From Paenibacillus sp. ACRRY (GTDB taxonomy: Bacteria; Bacillota; Bacilli; Paenibacillales; Paenibacillaceae): a stretch of DNA of 64,000 nt. Position 1 is the first letter of the stretch; every line of letters starts with the position of its first letter. The DNA lies in assembly GCF_022346995.1 (NCBI RefSeq), contig NZ_JAKRNM010000002.1:62001-126000 (forward strand). The letters are read 5' to 3'. The notes below the pieces were generated by a model. It was not told where the DNA came from. It worked only from the letters and a program-made list of their open reading frames with translations, and did not search any database. Of the stretch, positions 15,559 to 25,684 are shown piece after piece. Both the position numbers and the translations under genes were made by a program.

Positions 15559-17106
15559 ATGGAATGGAATATGGATGTGTTATTGATTCCTGCAATTGTT
15601 GTAGGTGTCATTCTGGTTCTTGGTTTGGCCTTCTGGGCGAGGTATAAGACGGTTGGACCCGATGAAGCGATGATCGTTACGGGTTCATTCCTGGGTAATA
15701 AAAATATTTCCGAAGATGAGTCCGGTCGCAAGATTAAAATCGTACGTGGCGGTGGTGCTTTCATCTGGCCTGTGTTTCAGCAATCCGAATTTATCTCCTT
15801 GCTGTCTCACAAGCTGGATGTATCTACACCTGAAGTATATACGGAACAAGGTGTTCCGGTTATTGCGGACGGTGTTGCGATTATCAAAGTTGGTAGTGCT
15901 GTGGAAGATGTAGCAACAGCAGCCGAACAATTTATTGGTAAACCCGTTGAAGCGTTACGAGGCGAAGCGCAGGAAGTTCTGGAAGGGCATTTGCGGGCCA
16001 TTCTCGGAACCATGACTGTGGAGGAAGTTTATCGGAACCGGGATCGATTCGCGCAAGAGGTTCAAGGTGTGGCTGCACGAGATCTGAAAAAGATGGGTCT
16101 GCAGATCGTATCTTTTACCATCAAGGATGTTCGTGACAAACAAGGATATCTGGACGCCCTCGGTAAGCCAAGAATTGCTGCCGTAAAACGGGATGCGGAG
16201 ATTGCGGAAGCCGAAGCAATGAGAGATGCACGTATTCAAAAAGCGAATGCGGAAGAGCAAGGACAAAAGGCGGAATTGCTCCGTGATACCAATATCGCCG
16301 AAGCAGCCAAAGAGAAGGAATTGAAAGTGGCAGCGTTTAAGCGCGACCAGGATACAGCTAAGGCCGAAGCGGACCAAGCGTACCATATCCAGGAAGCACG
16401 TGCGAAACAGACGGTTGTTGAAGAACAGATGAAAGTTGAACTCGTGCGTAAAGAACGTGAGATTGACCTGAAGGAAAAAGAAATTACCGTACGTGAGAAG
16501 CAGTATGATGCGGAAGTGAAGAAAAAAGCGGAAGCAGATCGTTATGCTGTCGAGCAGGCGGCCGAAGCGGATAAAGCAAAAAGAATGCGCGAAGCCGATG
16601 CAGTACAATACTCCATCGAGACCCAAGCCAAAGCAACAGCCGAACAAAAACGGCTTGAAGGTCAGGCTGTGGCAGATGCAGAACGGGCCAAAGGTACTGC
16701 GGATGCAGAAGTCATTCGTCTGCGCGGTCTGGCGGAAGCCGAAGCGAAGGAAAAATTGGCGGAAGCATTCCAGAAGTTTGGCGAGGCAGCGGTACTGGAT
16801 ATCATCGTCAAAATGCTGCCTGAGCTTGCTGGTAAAATTGCAGAGCCAATCTCATCCATTGATAAATTGACCGTGGTAGATACAGGTAAGGGTGAGGGTG
16901 CAGCACGTGTAAGTAACTATGTGACTGAACTGATGTCTACAGCTCCTGAGATGCTGAAAAGCGTATCGGGCATTGATGTAGAGCAGTTAATTAAAGGTTT
17001 GACCAAGTCCAAAACACCAGCACCTGTCGCTATTCAGCAAAGCGAGACTCCAACGACTCCATCTGTGATTGATAAAATTGTGGAAAGAACTGGAGCAGAG
17101 GATTAA
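15559..17106 (+). CDS. floT: Flotillin FloT
   Basis: This 515-residue protein scaffolds functional membrane microdomains. A short hydrophobic N-terminal membrane segment (LLIPAIVVGVILVLGLAFWA) is followed by a PHB/SPFH domain (about residues 30-200). Next comes a long Ala/Glu/Lys-rich coiled coil (about 205-420, many EAEAxxDAxIQKANAEEQ-like repeats), then a C-terminal region with DIIVKMLPELAGKIAEPISSIDKLTVVD. Length equals that of Bacillus FloT (YuaG). ATG at 15559 follows GGGGAGAG. It is co-transcribed with yuaF. Identification is secure. Confidence 0.95.
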   Translation: MEWNMDVLLIPAIVVGVILVLGLAFWARYKTVGPDEAMIVTGSFLGNKNISEDESGRKIKIVRGGGAFIWPVFQQSEFISLLSHKLDVSTPEVYTEQGVPVIADGVAIIKVGSAVEDVATAAEQFIGKPVEALRGEAQEVLEGHLRAILGTMTVEEVYRNRDRFAQEVQGVAARDLKKMGLQIVSFTIKDVRDKQGYLDALGKPRIAAVKRDAEIAEAEAMRDARIQKANAEEQGQKAELLRDTNIAEAAKEKELKVAAFKRDQDTAKAEADQAYHIQEARAKQTVVEEQMKVELVRKEREIDLKEKEITVREKQYDAEVKKKAEADRYAVEQAAEADKAKRMREADAVQYSIETQAKATAEQKRLEGQAVADAERAKGTADAEVIRLRGLAEAEAKEKLAEAFQKFGEAAVLDIIVKMLPELAGKIAEPISSIDKLTVVDTGKGEGAARVSNYVTELMSTAPEMLKSVSGIDVEQLIKGLTKSKTPAPVAIQQSETPTTPSVIDKIVERTGAED

Positions 17107-17172
17107 GACTACGTTTGAACGAAGCATGAAGCTCTATTGACCTTAACGTGATTTTTTGTTACTTTTTAAGCG

Positions 17173-17211
17173 AGACGTTCGGCGCGGTTTGCCCGCACCG
17201 GACGTCTTTTC
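17173..17211 (+). terminator. Terminator of yuaF-floT
   Basis: Bases 17173-17187 pair with 17193-17207, with one G-U and one mismatch, followed by TTTT. Confidence 0.85.
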
Positions 17212-17272
17212 GTTCATTACGAGGATGTGACGAAATCACATTCCAGATGGTATGAAAAAAGAGGTGCAAACA

Positions 17273-18127
17273 GTGAGCAGCCTGCATGTAAACAAAGCGT
17301 TAAATAATAATGTAATTATTGCACAGCATCCTGAACATGGAGAAGTCGTTGTCATCGGTAAAGGCATTGGCTTCAACCGGAAAACCGGTGACATCATTCC
17401 CTTGATGGCTGTGGAGAAGATGTTCATTTTGAAAAACCAGCAGGAACAAGAGCAGTACAAACAGCTTCTTCCGCAAGTGGATGAGGCATTGATCGAGATT
17501 ATTAACGAATGCATTACGTATATTGCAGAGCGTACGGATGTTCCGCTTAATGAACATATTCATATTGCATTGACTGATCATATTTCTTTTGCGCTTAAAC
17601 GCAAAGAACAGGGCATAGTCATTCAAAATCCATTTCTATATGAAACCCGTGAGATCTATCCGGAAGAATATCGGATGGGAGATTACGCCGTTCGCCTCAT
17701 TAAGGAGAAGCTCGGCGTCGATTTGGGCATGGATGAAATTGGATTTATAGCGCTGCATATCTACAGTGCCATGACCAACCAGAACATATCCCAAGTACGC
17801 GAACATTCACAGCTGATTACTGACCTGGTAGGAATCGTCTCGGATCAGTTGGATTATTCGTTTGAAACGGAGTCGCTGGACTATTCACGTCTGCTTACAC
17901 ATCTTCGGTTTGCTTTGGAACGTGTGCGTCGTGGGGACAAGGTGGAAGAGCTTCATAAGCTCGATTCCTTGCTCAAGTTGGAGTACCCCGAAATGTACTC
18001 GCTTGCATGGAAGCTGACCAAAGTCATGGAAAAAAGATTGAATCTTCCCGTTTATCCAGCAGAGGTGGGATATCTAACTATCCATCTTCAACGTCTGAAT
18101 CAAAGGAAAGAAGAAGAGAACAAGTGA
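17273..18127 (+). CDS. glcT: GlcT, PRD-type antiterminator of ptsG
   Basis: This is a 284-residue BglG/SacY-family RNA-binding antiterminator. The N-terminal CAT domain (LNNNVIIAQH, GKGIGFNRKTGD, about residues 9-60) binds RNA; two PRD domains follow with the phosphorylatable histidines HIHIALTDH and IALHIYS (PRD1) and HLRFALERV and LTIHLQR (PRD2). A possible ATG lies at 17252, but GAGGTG is well placed only for GTG at 17273, and that start matches the length of the Bacillus GlcT N-terminus. The target, a RAT/terminator leader, lies directly downstream before ptsG. Phosphorylation by the glucose permease and HPr should turn it off without glucose. Confidence 0.93.
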   Translation: MSSLHVNKALNNNVIIAQHPEHGEVVVIGKGIGFNRKTGDIIPLMAVEKMFILKNQQEQEQYKQLLPQVDEALIEIINECITYIAERTDVPLNEHIHIALTDHISFALKRKEQGIVIQNPFLYETREIYPEEYRMGDYAVRLIKEKLGVDLGMDEIGFIALHIYSAMTNQNISQVREHSQLITDLVGIVSDQLDYSFETESLDYSRLLTHLRFALERVRRGDKVEELHKLDSLLKLEYPEMYSLAWKLTKVMEKRLNLPVYPAEVGYLTIHLQRLNQRKEEENK

Positions 18128-18175
18128 AATATTCCCACAGCTGGATTTGCATCCGGAGAAATTTAGTGTAAAGGC

Positions 18176-18204
18176 TTGCACTGTTTTGGAAGTGATGCTA
18201 CAAT
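18176..18204 (+). promoter_or_regulatory. Promoter of ptsG
   Basis: TTGCAC (18176-18181), 17 bases and TACAAT (18199-18204), each 5 of 6. It lies in the glcT-ptsG gap, upstream of the antiterminator site. Confidence 0.75.
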
Positions 18205-18240
18205 GGTGTCCGTAATCAAGCAACTGAAAAAAACATAAGC

Positions 18241-18270
18241 GACGTGTTACTGACTCGATCAGGCATGAGT
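18241..18270 (+). promoter_or_regulatory. GlcT-type ribonucleic antiterminator (RAT)
   Basis: The stretch contains GTTACTGA, a short CTCGA loop and TCAGGC, the conserved RAT elements recognised by BglG-family CAT domains. It resembles the Bacillus/Staphylococcus ptsG/glcA RAT. Its 3' part (AGGCATGAG, 18261-18269) is also the 5' arm of the terminator, so GlcT binding should block termination. Confidence 0.85.
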
Positions 18271-18357
18271 TTCTAGAGTGTGATTGTTCTTACCTTATAC
18301 AGGGTATGCTATACCCGAAGGTTGGCACAATTCGCTTTATTAGCTTATGCCTTTTTT
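18261..18357 (+). terminator. GlcT-controlled terminator in the ptsG leader
   Basis: AGGCATGAG (18261-18269) pairs with CTTATGCCT (18344-18352), followed by a T-run to 18357. Inside, GGGTAT and ATACCC form a second hairpin and ACCTT pairs with AAGGT, giving a long compound stem. The end lies 59 bases before ptsG. Confidence 0.8.
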
Positions 18358-18415
18358 GATTTCCCTTGCTTGCATCACGACATACAGACTTAGACGAAAG
18401 GGTGAATACGACGCG

Positions 18416-20470
18416 ATGTTTAAAAAGCTTTTTGGCGTCTTGCAAAGAGTAGGTAAAGCTCTTATGCTTCCTGTAGCCATTCTACCAGCAGCGGGCTTAT
18501 TGCTCGGAATCGGTAATATGCTGGTGAATCCGGACTTTTTGCAATATGTAACGGCGCTGGATACTCCTTGGGTGAACTCAATCGCGACGATCATGATGAA
18601 CGCAGGTCAGATCGTATTTGACAATCTGGCATTGCTCTTTGCAGTAGGTGTAGCCGTTGGGCTAGCCGGAGGCGAAGGTGTGGCAGGTCTTGCGGCCATT
18701 ATTGGTTATCTGGTGATGAATGTCACTTTGGGTACAGCCGTTGGTGTAACACCAGCAATGATCGGTGAAGTACCGGGTTATGCCAGCATTCTGGGTATTC
18801 CAACACTGAGTACCGGTGTGTTCGGAGGTATCATTATTGGTATAGCCGCAGCATTGTGTTACAATCGGTTCTTCAAAATCGAACTGCCGTCTTACCTTGG
18901 GTTCTTTGCAGGTAAACGTTTTGTTCCGATTATCACTTCGGTTGTTTCCCTCTTGCTCGGGTTACTTCTGGTAGTTATCTGGCCACCTATCCAAAGTGGA
19001 CTGAATGCTGTATCTCACTTCATGGTGGATACGAGTCCGACGCTGTCGGCATTCATTTTCGGAGTTGTAGAACGGTCTCTTATTCCGTTTGGACTCCATC
19101 ACATTTTCTACTCTCCATTCTGGTTTGAATTCGGTGAGTATGTGAACAAAGCTGGAGACGTTATTCGTGGGGACCAGCAAATCTTCTTCAACCAATTGCG
19201 TGATGGTGTAAACCTTACGGCGGGAACCTTCCAAGTGGGTAAATTCCCGTTCATGATGTTCGGTTTGCCGGCTGCGGCACTTGCGATGTACCATGAAGCA
19301 AGACCGGAGCACAAAAAGTATGTTGCAGGGATCATGGGTTCAGCTGCGCTGACCTCGTTCCTTACAGGGATTACAGAGCCACTTGAATTCTCGTTCCTGT
19401 TTGTGGCGCCAATACTGTTTGCGGTACACTGTATCTTCGCAGGTTTGTCTTTCATGACAATGCAAATTCTGGGTGTCAAAATCGGGATGACGTTCTCCGG
19501 TGGATTCATTGACTTCCTGATTTTCGGGATCATCCCGAACCGCACTCCATGGTGGGACGTTATTATCGTCGGTTTGATTCTTGCCGTGATCTACTATTTC
19601 GGATTCCGAATGATCATTCGCAAGTTCAACCTCAAAACACCAGGTCGCGAAGAAGCAACACCTGAAACAAACTCAGGTGGAGGATCAGGTTCAACTGACG
19701 AGCTGCCACACAATATTCTGGAAGCCTTCGGTGGACAACAGAATATCAAACATCTGGATGCATGTATCACTCGTTTGCGGATTGAAGTAAATGAGAAATC
19801 CAATGTAAATAAAGATCGTTTGAAACAATTAGGTGCATCTGGCGTGCTTGAAGTGGGTAATAATGTACAGGCCATTTTCGGTACACGTTCAGATACAATC
19901 AAGTCCCAAATGCAGGACATCATTGCAGGACGCACCCCGGCACCAGCACCAGCTGCTGATGTTAAACCTACTCCTGAAGAGGAGAAGGCAGCGGGAGCAG
20001 AAGGCGAAAGCATTATTGCTGAAGATATCGTCATGCCGGTTAACGGTGAATTGATGGATATCACAAACGTACCTGATCCGGTCTTTGCCGAGAAAATGAC
20101 AGGTGACGGTTTCGCTGTACTGCCGCATGATGGCAAGATTACTTCGCCTGTATACGGTAAAGTGTTTAACGTATTCCCTAGCAAACATGCTGTCGGTATC
20201 ATGTCAGACGGCGGCAAGGAAGTACTGGTTCATATAGGTGTCAACACGGTGAAATTGAAAGGTCAGGGTTTCAACGTGCTTGTGCAGGAAGGTGATCTGG
20301 TATCGGCCGGTCAACCGATTATGGAAGTGGATTTGGAGTATGTGAGAGCTAACGCTCCATCCATCATCTCGCCAGTGATTTTCACCAACTTGCCAGAAGG
20401 CTCCACGGTGACCCTGAAGAAGAGTGGAGTTCTGAAAATTGGCGATCAGCCAATCATTGAGATAAAATAA
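18416..20470 (+). CDS. ptsG: PTS glucose transporter, IICBA
   Basis: This protein of about 684 residues imports and phosphorylates glucose. Order: IIC (about 1-410, roughly ten membrane segments, LGIPTLSTGVFGGIIIG, GITEPLEF), IIB (about 430-510, phosphocysteine in HLDACITRLRI), an Ala/Pro-rich linker, and IIA (about 540-680, phosphohistidine in VLVHIGVNTVKLKG). ATG at 18416 follows AAAGGGTGA; an upstream in-frame ATG at 18347 lies inside the terminator and is rejected. Expression depends on GlcT antitermination. The IICBA fusion matches Bacillus PtsG. HPr and enzyme I are encoded next. GlcNAc specificity cannot be excluded from sequence, but GlcT and the RAT argue for glucose. Confidence 0.94.
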   Translation: MFKKLFGVLQRVGKALMLPVAILPAAGLLLGIGNMLVNPDFLQYVTALDTPWVNSIATIMMNAGQIVFDNLALLFAVGVAVGLAGGEGVAGLAAIIGYLVMNVTLGTAVGVTPAMIGEVPGYASILGIPTLSTGVFGGIIIGIAAALCYNRFFKIELPSYLGFFAGKRFVPIITSVVSLLLGLLLVVIWPPIQSGLNAVSHFMVDTSPTLSAFIFGVVERSLIPFGLHHIFYSPFWFEFGEYVNKAGDVIRGDQQIFFNQLRDGVNLTAGTFQVGKFPFMMFGLPAAALAMYHEARPEHKKYVAGIMGSAALTSFLTGITEPLEFSFLFVAPILFAVHCIFAGLSFMTMQILGVKIGMTFSGGFIDFLIFGIIPNRTPWWDVIIVGLILAVIYYFGFRMIIRKFNLKTPGREEATPETNSGGGSGSTDELPHNILEAFGGQQNIKHLDACITRLRIEVNEKSNVNKDRLKQLGASGVLEVGNNVQAIFGTRSDTIKSQMQDIIAGRTPAPAPAADVKPTPEEEKAAGAEGESIIAEDIVMPVNGELMDITNVPDPVFAEKMTGDGFAVLPHDGKITSPVYGKVFNVFPSKHAVGIMSDGGKEVLVHIGVNTVKLKGQGFNVLVQEGDLVSAGQPIMEVDLEYVRANAPSIISPVIFTNLPEGSTVTLKKSGVLKIGDQPIIEIK

Positions 20471-20548
20471 GAAGTGTTCCGACAATGGCAAGCAAGTGTA
20501 AATATATGCAATGCCTAAATTAAACTACTTGAAAGTGAGATGATTGTA

Positions 20549-20824
20549 ATGCAACAAACATTCAGAATTACAGACGAAGATGGTATCCACGCACGTCCGG
20601 CGACAGCCCTGGTTAATACAGCTAACAAATTCAAAGGTGCAGAATCCTTTGCAGAAGCTAACGGTAAAAAAGTAACACTGAAATCCATCCTGGGCGTTCT
20701 GTCCCTCGGATTGGAACAAGGCGACACGATCAGCATCATCGTTGAAGGCGAAGGCGAAGCTGAAGCTCTTCAAGCTCTGACTGACGTTATGGTTAACGAA
20801 GGGCTGGGCGAAATTAATGCTTAA
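20549..20824 (+). CDS. ptsH: Phosphocarrier protein HPr
   Basis: This 91-residue HPr relays phosphate from enzyme I to the sugar permeases. [12 protein letters not shown] carries the phosphoacceptor histidine (residue 14 here, His15 in the usual numbering) and [11 protein letters not shown] the regulatory serine phosphorylated by HPr kinase, by which HPr becomes CcpA corepressor. Of two in-frame ATGs I prefer 20549, because AAAGTGAG ends one base before the first. The last eight bases overlap ptsI (ATGCTTAA), implying translational coupling. Confidence 0.96.
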   Translation: MQQTFRITDEDGIHARPATALVNTANKFKGAESFAEANGKKVTLKSILGVLSLGLEQGDTISIIVEGEGEAEALQALTDVMVNEGLGEINA

Positions 20825-22529
20825 TGTTTCCGGGATCGCGGCTTCGGCGGGTATTGCTATCGCCAAGGCGTTTATCTTGGAGCATCCTGATTACTCTGTA
20901 GAAAAACGCCAAATCAACGACGTTGACGCAGAGATCGCAAAACTCGACTCAGCACTGGGCAAGTCCCAGTCTGAGCTTGAGGCGATCAAAGAGCGTACTT
21001 TACAAGAGCTTGGCGAGAAGAAAGCTGAAATCTTTGCTTCCCATCTGCTCATTCTGAATGACCCGGAACTGATTGATCCGGTAAAAGCAAAAATTGCTGA
21101 TGAAAAAGTGAATGCAGAATTTGCACTCAACGAAACGGCATCGCAATTTATCTCCATGTTCGAAAACATGAAGAGTGCTTACCTGCAGGAACGTGCTGCA
21201 GATATGCGTGACGTTACTAAACGTGTGCTGAATCACTTGCTTGGTATCGACTTCATGAGTCCGGCTGAGATCAGCGAAGAAGTAATTGTGCTGGCTGAGG
21301 ATCTGACGCCTTCCGATACAGCTCAATTGAACCGTCAATATGTTAAAGGTTTTGCAACCAACATTGGCGGACGTACTTCCCACTCTGCAATCATGGCTCG
21401 TTCTCTTGAAATCCCGGCTGTTGTGGGAACCAAAGACATCCTGGCTCAAGCTAAACAAGGTGATATGATCATCGTTGATGGCTTGGACGGTCATGTTCTG
21501 GTTAACCCAACAGATGAGGTAATCGCTGAGTATCGTTCCAAACAGGAACAATATGACGCACAACGTGCTGAGTGGAGAAAACTGCGTGACGAACCAACCG
21601 TAACGGTGGATAACGTTCATGTGGAACTGGCAGCTAACATTGGTACGCCGAATGACGTTACCGGTGTTCTGGAGAACGGTGGAGAGGCTGTAGGCCTGTA
21701 TCGTACCGAGTTCTTGTATATGGGCAGAGACAAACTTCCTTCCGAGGATATTCAGTACAATGCTTACAAAGCCGTACTCGAAAAAATGGAAGGCAAACCT
21801 GTTGTTGTTCGTACACTCGATATCGGTGGAGACAAAGAGCTTCCATATCTGGATCTGCCAAAAGAAATGAATCCATTCCTTGGTTTCCGTGCAGTTCGTC
21901 TGTGTCTGGACCGTTTGGATATTTTCCGTACACAATTGCGCGCATTGCTGCGTGCAAGCGTACATGGCAACCTGCGCGTTATGTTCCCAATGATCGCAAC
22001 ATTGGGTGAGTTCCGTGAAGCGAAAGCGGTCCTGCTCGAAGAGAAGGAGAAGCTGGTAGCTGAAGGGATTGCTGTTTCGGACAGCATCCAACTGGGAATC
22101 ATGGTCGAAATTCCTTCGACTGCAGTTCTTGCAGATCAATTCGCCAAAGAGGTTGATTTCTTCAGTATCGGAACGAACGATCTGATTCAATACACAATGG
22201 CAGCTGACCGTATGAACGAGCGTGTATCCTATCTGTACCAACCATACAACCCTGCTATTCTGCGTCTGGTGAAAATGGTCATCGATGCAGCACATCGCGA
22301 AGGTAAGTGGGTTGGTATGTGTGGAGAGATGGCGGGAGACGAAACAGCAATTCCGTTGCTGCTTGGTCTCGGACTGGATGAGTTCAGCATGAGCGCAACA
22401 TCCATCCTGCCAGCTCGTAGTCAGATCACCAAGCTTTCCCGTGCGGACATGCAGGAACTGGCTGCCAAAGCTCTGGACATGCAAACTGCTGAGCAAGTGG
22501 TTGAATTGGTTCAAAGCATCAAAGCGTAA
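20817..22529 (+). CDS. ptsI: PTS enzyme I
   Basis: This 570-residue enzyme I takes phosphate from PEP and passes it to HPr. The N-terminal HPr-binding/phosphohistidine domain has [21 protein letters not shown] with the active His. The C-terminal PEP-binding barrel has [48 protein letters not shown] and the cysteine of GMCGEMAGD. Length is normal. Its start overlaps ptsH. Located after ptsG-ptsH, it gives a complete general plus glucose PTS block; the same proteins must serve the mannitol system near 28 kb. Confidence 0.96.
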   Translation: MLNVSGIAASAGIAIAKAFILEHPDYSVEKRQINDVDAEIAKLDSALGKSQSELEAIKERTLQELGEKKAEIFASHLLILNDPELIDPVKAKIADEKVNAEFALNETASQFISMFENMKSAYLQERAADMRDVTKRVLNHLLGIDFMSPAEISEEVIVLAEDLTPSDTAQLNRQYVKGFATNIGGRTSHSAIMARSLEIPAVVGTKDILAQAKQGDMIIVDGLDGHVLVNPTDEVIAEYRSKQEQYDAQRAEWRKLRDEPTVTVDNVHVELAANIGTPNDVTGVLENGGEAVGLYRTEFLYMGRDKLPSEDIQYNAYKAVLEKMEGKPVVVRTLDIGGDKELPYLDLPKEMNPFLGFRAVRLCLDRLDIFRTQLRALLRASVHGNLRVMFPMIATLGEFREAKAVLLEEKEKLVAEGIAVSDSIQLGIMVEIPSTAVLADQFAKEVDFFSIGTNDLIQYTMAADRMNERVSYLYQPYNPAILRLVKMVIDAAHREGKWVGMCGEMAGDETAIPLLLGLGLDEFSMSATSILPARSQITKLSRADMQELAAKALDMQTAEQVVELVQSIKA

Positions 22530-22604
22530 TTTTGCGAGGGTTTTCCTCTGGATTTTAAGGTCTTTTCTTTTTCCGATGAATGGCTGCAGGAATGCAGCGA
22601 TATT

Positions 22605-22640
22605 GCCGGTATCTGCGAACAGCGGATGCCGGCTTTTTTT
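22605..22640 (+). terminator. Terminator after ptsI
   Basis: GCCGGTATCTGC and GCGGATGCCGGC (22605-22633) form a near-perfect stem followed by seven Ts. Confidence 0.88.
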
Positions 22641-22713
22641 GTGGGCGCTAATGTGGGGGCATATAGAATAAAAAAAGACCGTTCGCGCTAAGGAGGCAGG
22701 GACATGAGTAAAT

Positions 22714-22752
22714 AAAAAAAGCTCCTGCTGACGATTAAACATCAGCAGAAGC
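22714..22752 (-). terminator. Terminator after gcvPB
   Basis: On the minus strand GCTTCTGCTGA and TCAGCAGGAGC pair around a 10-base loop and are followed by seven Ts. It lies 27 bases beyond the gcvPB stop. Confidence 0.88.
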
Positions 22753-22778
22753 CGTTTATTTGAGCTAATGACGGTTTA

Positions 22779-24332
22779 TTAACTGCAAGCGCAGTTCAAT
22801 ACAGGTTTACGTGCTGCTGTGGTCTCATCCAGACGGGTAACCGGTGTGCCATAGGGTGCATTCAGTACCAGTTCAGGTGTTTCTTCTGCTTCTTTGGCAA
22901 TACGTATCATAGTATCGATGAAGCCATCCAGCGTTTCTTTGCTCTCTGTTTCCGTTGGTTCAATCATGATACATTCCTCTACGTTGAGCGGGAAGTAGAC
23001 GGTTGGCGGATGATACCCGAAATCAAGCAGCCGTTTGGCTACATCTAAAGTTCTTACACCATATTGCTTCAGGCCCCGGCCAGACATGACAAATTCATGC
23101 TTACAAACGCCTGGGTACGGAATTTCGTAATAAGGTGCAAGACGTGCCATCATATAGTTTGCATTGAGTACGGCACATTCGGATACCCGGCGCAAGCCTT
23201 CAGGTCCATACGTACGAATGTAAGCATAGGCGCGTACCAAAATACCAAAGTTGCCGTAATAGGCTTTGACCCGACCAATCGATTGATCTCCTTCGCGATC
23301 CAAAGCATATTGTCCCTGATCGTTCTTGATCACCATCGGTTTCGGCAGGAACGGGATCAGACGGCTTTTCACGCCGACGGGGCCCGCACCAGGACCACCT
23401 CCGCCGTGCGGAGTGCTCATCGTTTTGTGCAAGTTCAGATGCACGACATCGAAGCCCATGTCCCCAGGACGGGTAATGCCCATAATAGCATTGGAGTTGG
23501 CTCCGTCATAATAGAGAAGGCCACCAGCTTGATGCACGATGGAGGCAATCTCCTGAATGTCCTTTTCAAACAATCCCAGGGTGTTGGGGTTGGTCAGCAT
23601 TAAGGCCGCAGTATCAGAACCTACGGCTGCACACAGTGCGTCCAGATCGACCAGACCGTCCGCACGGGATGGAATGGTTACCGTCTCGAAGCCAGCCACG
23701 GTTGCACTTGCCGGGTTGGTGCCATGTGAAGAATCCGGGACAATGACTTTGGTCCGCTGTTCACCACGACCTTCGTGATAGGCACGAATCATCATGAGGC
23801 CGGTCCATTCACCGTGGGCACCAGCAGCTGGTTGCAGGGTCACCGCGTCCATGCCAGTTAGACCTGCAAGGTCGTTTTGCAACGTATACAGAAGTTCAAG
23901 TGCCCCTTGAATACTGGATTTAGGCTGATACGGATGGATTTTGGCAAATCCATTGTAGCGAGCTACATCTTCGTTAATCTTCGGATTGTACTTCATAGTA
24001 CAAGAACCGAGTGGATAGAATCCGTTATCTACCCCGAAGTTCCGTCGGGAAAGGGCAGTATAGTGTCGAATGACATCCACTTCAAATACCTCAGGCAGTG
24101 CAGCTGCTTCCGAGCGCAGCATTTCCCGGGGAATCAAGCTCGCGGGATCTTGACGCGGAACATCGCATTCAGGCAGGGAGTAAGCGACACGACCCGGGCT
24201 GCTGAGTTCAAAGATCAGCGATTGCTCTGGAGCAGGCGATGCTGCTTGTGTCATTTGTTTCGTGCTGGTTTCGGTTTGGGAAGGAGCTGCCGTTTCCGGC
24301 TGTCCTTGGATGGTTGTCATTTCCTGAGTCAC
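22779..24332 (-). CDS. gcvPB: Glycine dehydrogenase (decarboxylating) subunit 2
   Basis: This 517-residue PLP subunit of the P-protein decarboxylates glycine and loads the aminomethyl group on GcvH lipoate. [23 protein letters not shown] contains the PLP lysine; [10 protein letters not shown] and the [11 protein letters not shown] segment bind PLP phosphate and substrate. The start is GTG at 24332 behind GGAGGG, overlapping the gcvPA stop by four bases (GTGA). About 40 Ser/Thr/Gln-rich residues precede the conserved [21 protein letters not shown], so it is longer than the usual 485-490 residues. It is last in gcvT-gcvPA-gcvPB. Confidence 0.96.
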   Translation of the reverse strand: MTQEMTTIQGQPETAAPSQTETSTKQMTQAASPAPEQSLIFELSSPGRVAYSLPECDVPRQDPASLIPREMLRSEAAALPEVFEVDVIRHYTALSRRNFGVDNGFYPLGSCTMKYNPKINEDVARYNGFAKIHPYQPKSSIQGALELLYTLQNDLAGLTGMDAVTLQPAAGAHGEWTGLMMIRAYHEGRGEQRTKVIVPDSSHGTNPASATVAGFETVTIPSRADGLVDLDALCAAVGSDTAALMLTNPNTLGLFEKDIQEIASIVHQAGGLLYYDGANSNAIMGITRPGDMGFDVVHLNLHKTMSTPHGGGGPGAGPVGVKSRLIPFLPKPMVIKNDQGQYALDREGDQSIGRVKAYYGNFGILVRAYAYIRTYGPEGLRRVSECAVLNANYMMARLAPYYEIPYPGVCKHEFVMSGRGLKQYGVRTLDVAKRLLDFGYHPPTVYFPLNVEECIMIEPTETESKETLDGFIDTMIRIAKEAEETPELVLNAPYGTPVTRLDETTAARKPVLNCACS

Positions 24333-25684
24333 AGCGATCCCTCCAATACACGTGCGAATTCGTCAATCTCTTCCTTGCTGCGCCGTTCCGTAACGGCGAC
24401 CAGCATATGTCCGGCAAGCTCTGGGTAATCCCGTCCAAGTTCATATCCACCGATGAAACCGGCATCCAGCAGCTTCAACTGAAGGGCATCGACGTCTGTC
24501 CCTTCGGGCAGCTGAATGACAAACTCATTGAATGTCGGTGCATTAAAGGCCAGGCTGACTCCAGGAATTGCAGTTAGAGCTTGAAGAGTATAGTGACTCT
24601 TTTGCAAATTCAGATCAGCTACATCAATCATGCCCTGTCTTCCCATGGTAGACATATACACCGAAGCGCTTAGGGCAAGCAATGCCTGGTTGGAGCAAAT
24701 GTTGGAAGTCGCCTTTTCGCGGCGGATATGCTGTTCGCGTGCTTGGAGCGTAAGTACAAAACCACGTTTGCCGTTGCGATCCGTTGTTTGGCCAACGATC
24801 CGGCCGGGAATCCGGCGCATATGCGCCTGGGATACAGCGAAATATCCGCATGTCGGACCACCGAGCGACGCGGAGATGCCAAGCGGCTGTGCATCACCGA
24901 CAACGATGTCGGCACCCAGCTTGCCTGGAGCTTCGAGCATACCAAGCGCCAGCGGGTTTGCGCTGACCACGAGTAGACCCTTGTGCGCATGCGCAAGGTC
25001 TGCAGCCTGTTTTACATTTTCCACGGCACCGAAGAAGTTCGGGCTCTGGATCATGACGGCTGCGGTATCATCTGATACGGCGGCTTGAAGGGCATCCCAA
25101 TCGGTCACCCCGTTCTGATAACCAATCTCGACAATCTCCAAATTCAGACCGTGGGCATAAGCCTTCAACACTTGACGAGCTTCAGGATGAACGGTACGGG
25201 AGACGATCAGCTGTTTGCGACGAGTTGCCGCTGCGGCCAGATTCCCTGCTTCGGCAAATGCGGTTGCACCATCATACATGCTCGCATTAGCTACAGCCAT
25301 GCCAGTCAGTTCACAGATATACGATTGGAATTCGAAGATCGCCTGGAGCTCACCCTGACTGATTTCGGGCTGATATGGCGTATAGGCAGTATAGAACTCG
25401 GAACGGGAAATGACGTGATTAATCACGGAAGGGATATGATGATCGTATATGCCTGCGCCCAGGAAACTGGCGTGTGTCTCAAAATTGGCATTCGCGCCGG
25501 CTTGCTTGGACATATGGCGCGTCAGTGCGTATTCATCCAGTTTGGAGGAGACAGGCAGCTCGCCTTGATAACGAATCGCCTGCGGAATGTCCTGGAACAG
25601 ATCTTCAATCGTGTCCACACCGATGGTTGCGAGCATGGCGCTCTGATCCTGTTCAGTCATGGGAATATAGCGGTGCTTGCTCAT
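24329..25684 (-). CDS. gcvPA: Glycine dehydrogenase (decarboxylating) subunit 1
   Basis: This 451-residue partner subunit of the split P-protein has [17 protein letters not shown] at the start, [46 protein letters not shown] motifs at about residues 70-110, and [11 protein letters not shown] near 250. It lacks the PLP lysine, as expected for this half. It overlaps gcvT by four bases at its start and gcvPB by four at its end, so the three are translationally coupled. AAGGAG precedes ATG at 25684. Confidence 0.96.
   Translation of the reverse strand: MSKHRYIPMTEQDQSAMLATIGVDTIEDLFQDIPQAIRYQGELPVSSKLDEYALTRHMSKQAGANANFETHASFLGAGIYDHHIPSVINHVISRSEFYTAYTPYQPEISQGELQAIFEFQSYICELTGMAVANASMYDGATAFAEAGNLAAAATRRKQLIVSRTVHPEARQVLKAYAHGLNLEIVEIGYQNGVTDWDALQAAVSDDTAAVMIQSPNFFGAVENVKQAADLAHAHKGLLVVSANPLALGMLEAPGKLGADIVVGDAQPLGISASLGGPTCGYFAVSQAHMRRIPGRIVGQTTDRNGKRGFVLTLQAREQHIRREKATSNICSNQALLALSASVYMSTMGRQGMIDVADLNLQKSHYTLQALTAIPGVSLAFNAPTFNEFVIQLPEGTDVDALQLKLLDAGFIGGYELGRDYPELAGHMLVAVTERRSKEEIDEFARVLEGSL

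Noticed and set aside
18347..18415. N-terminal extension of PtsG from an ATG at 18347
   Set aside because: That ATG is inside the GlcT terminator; the PtsG family start and the ribosome site point to 18416.
21000..22742. A 580-codon open frame antisense to ptsI
   Set aside because: It is the mirror of ptsI codon usage; its translation is rich in His, Cys, Phe and has no family motif or ribosome site.
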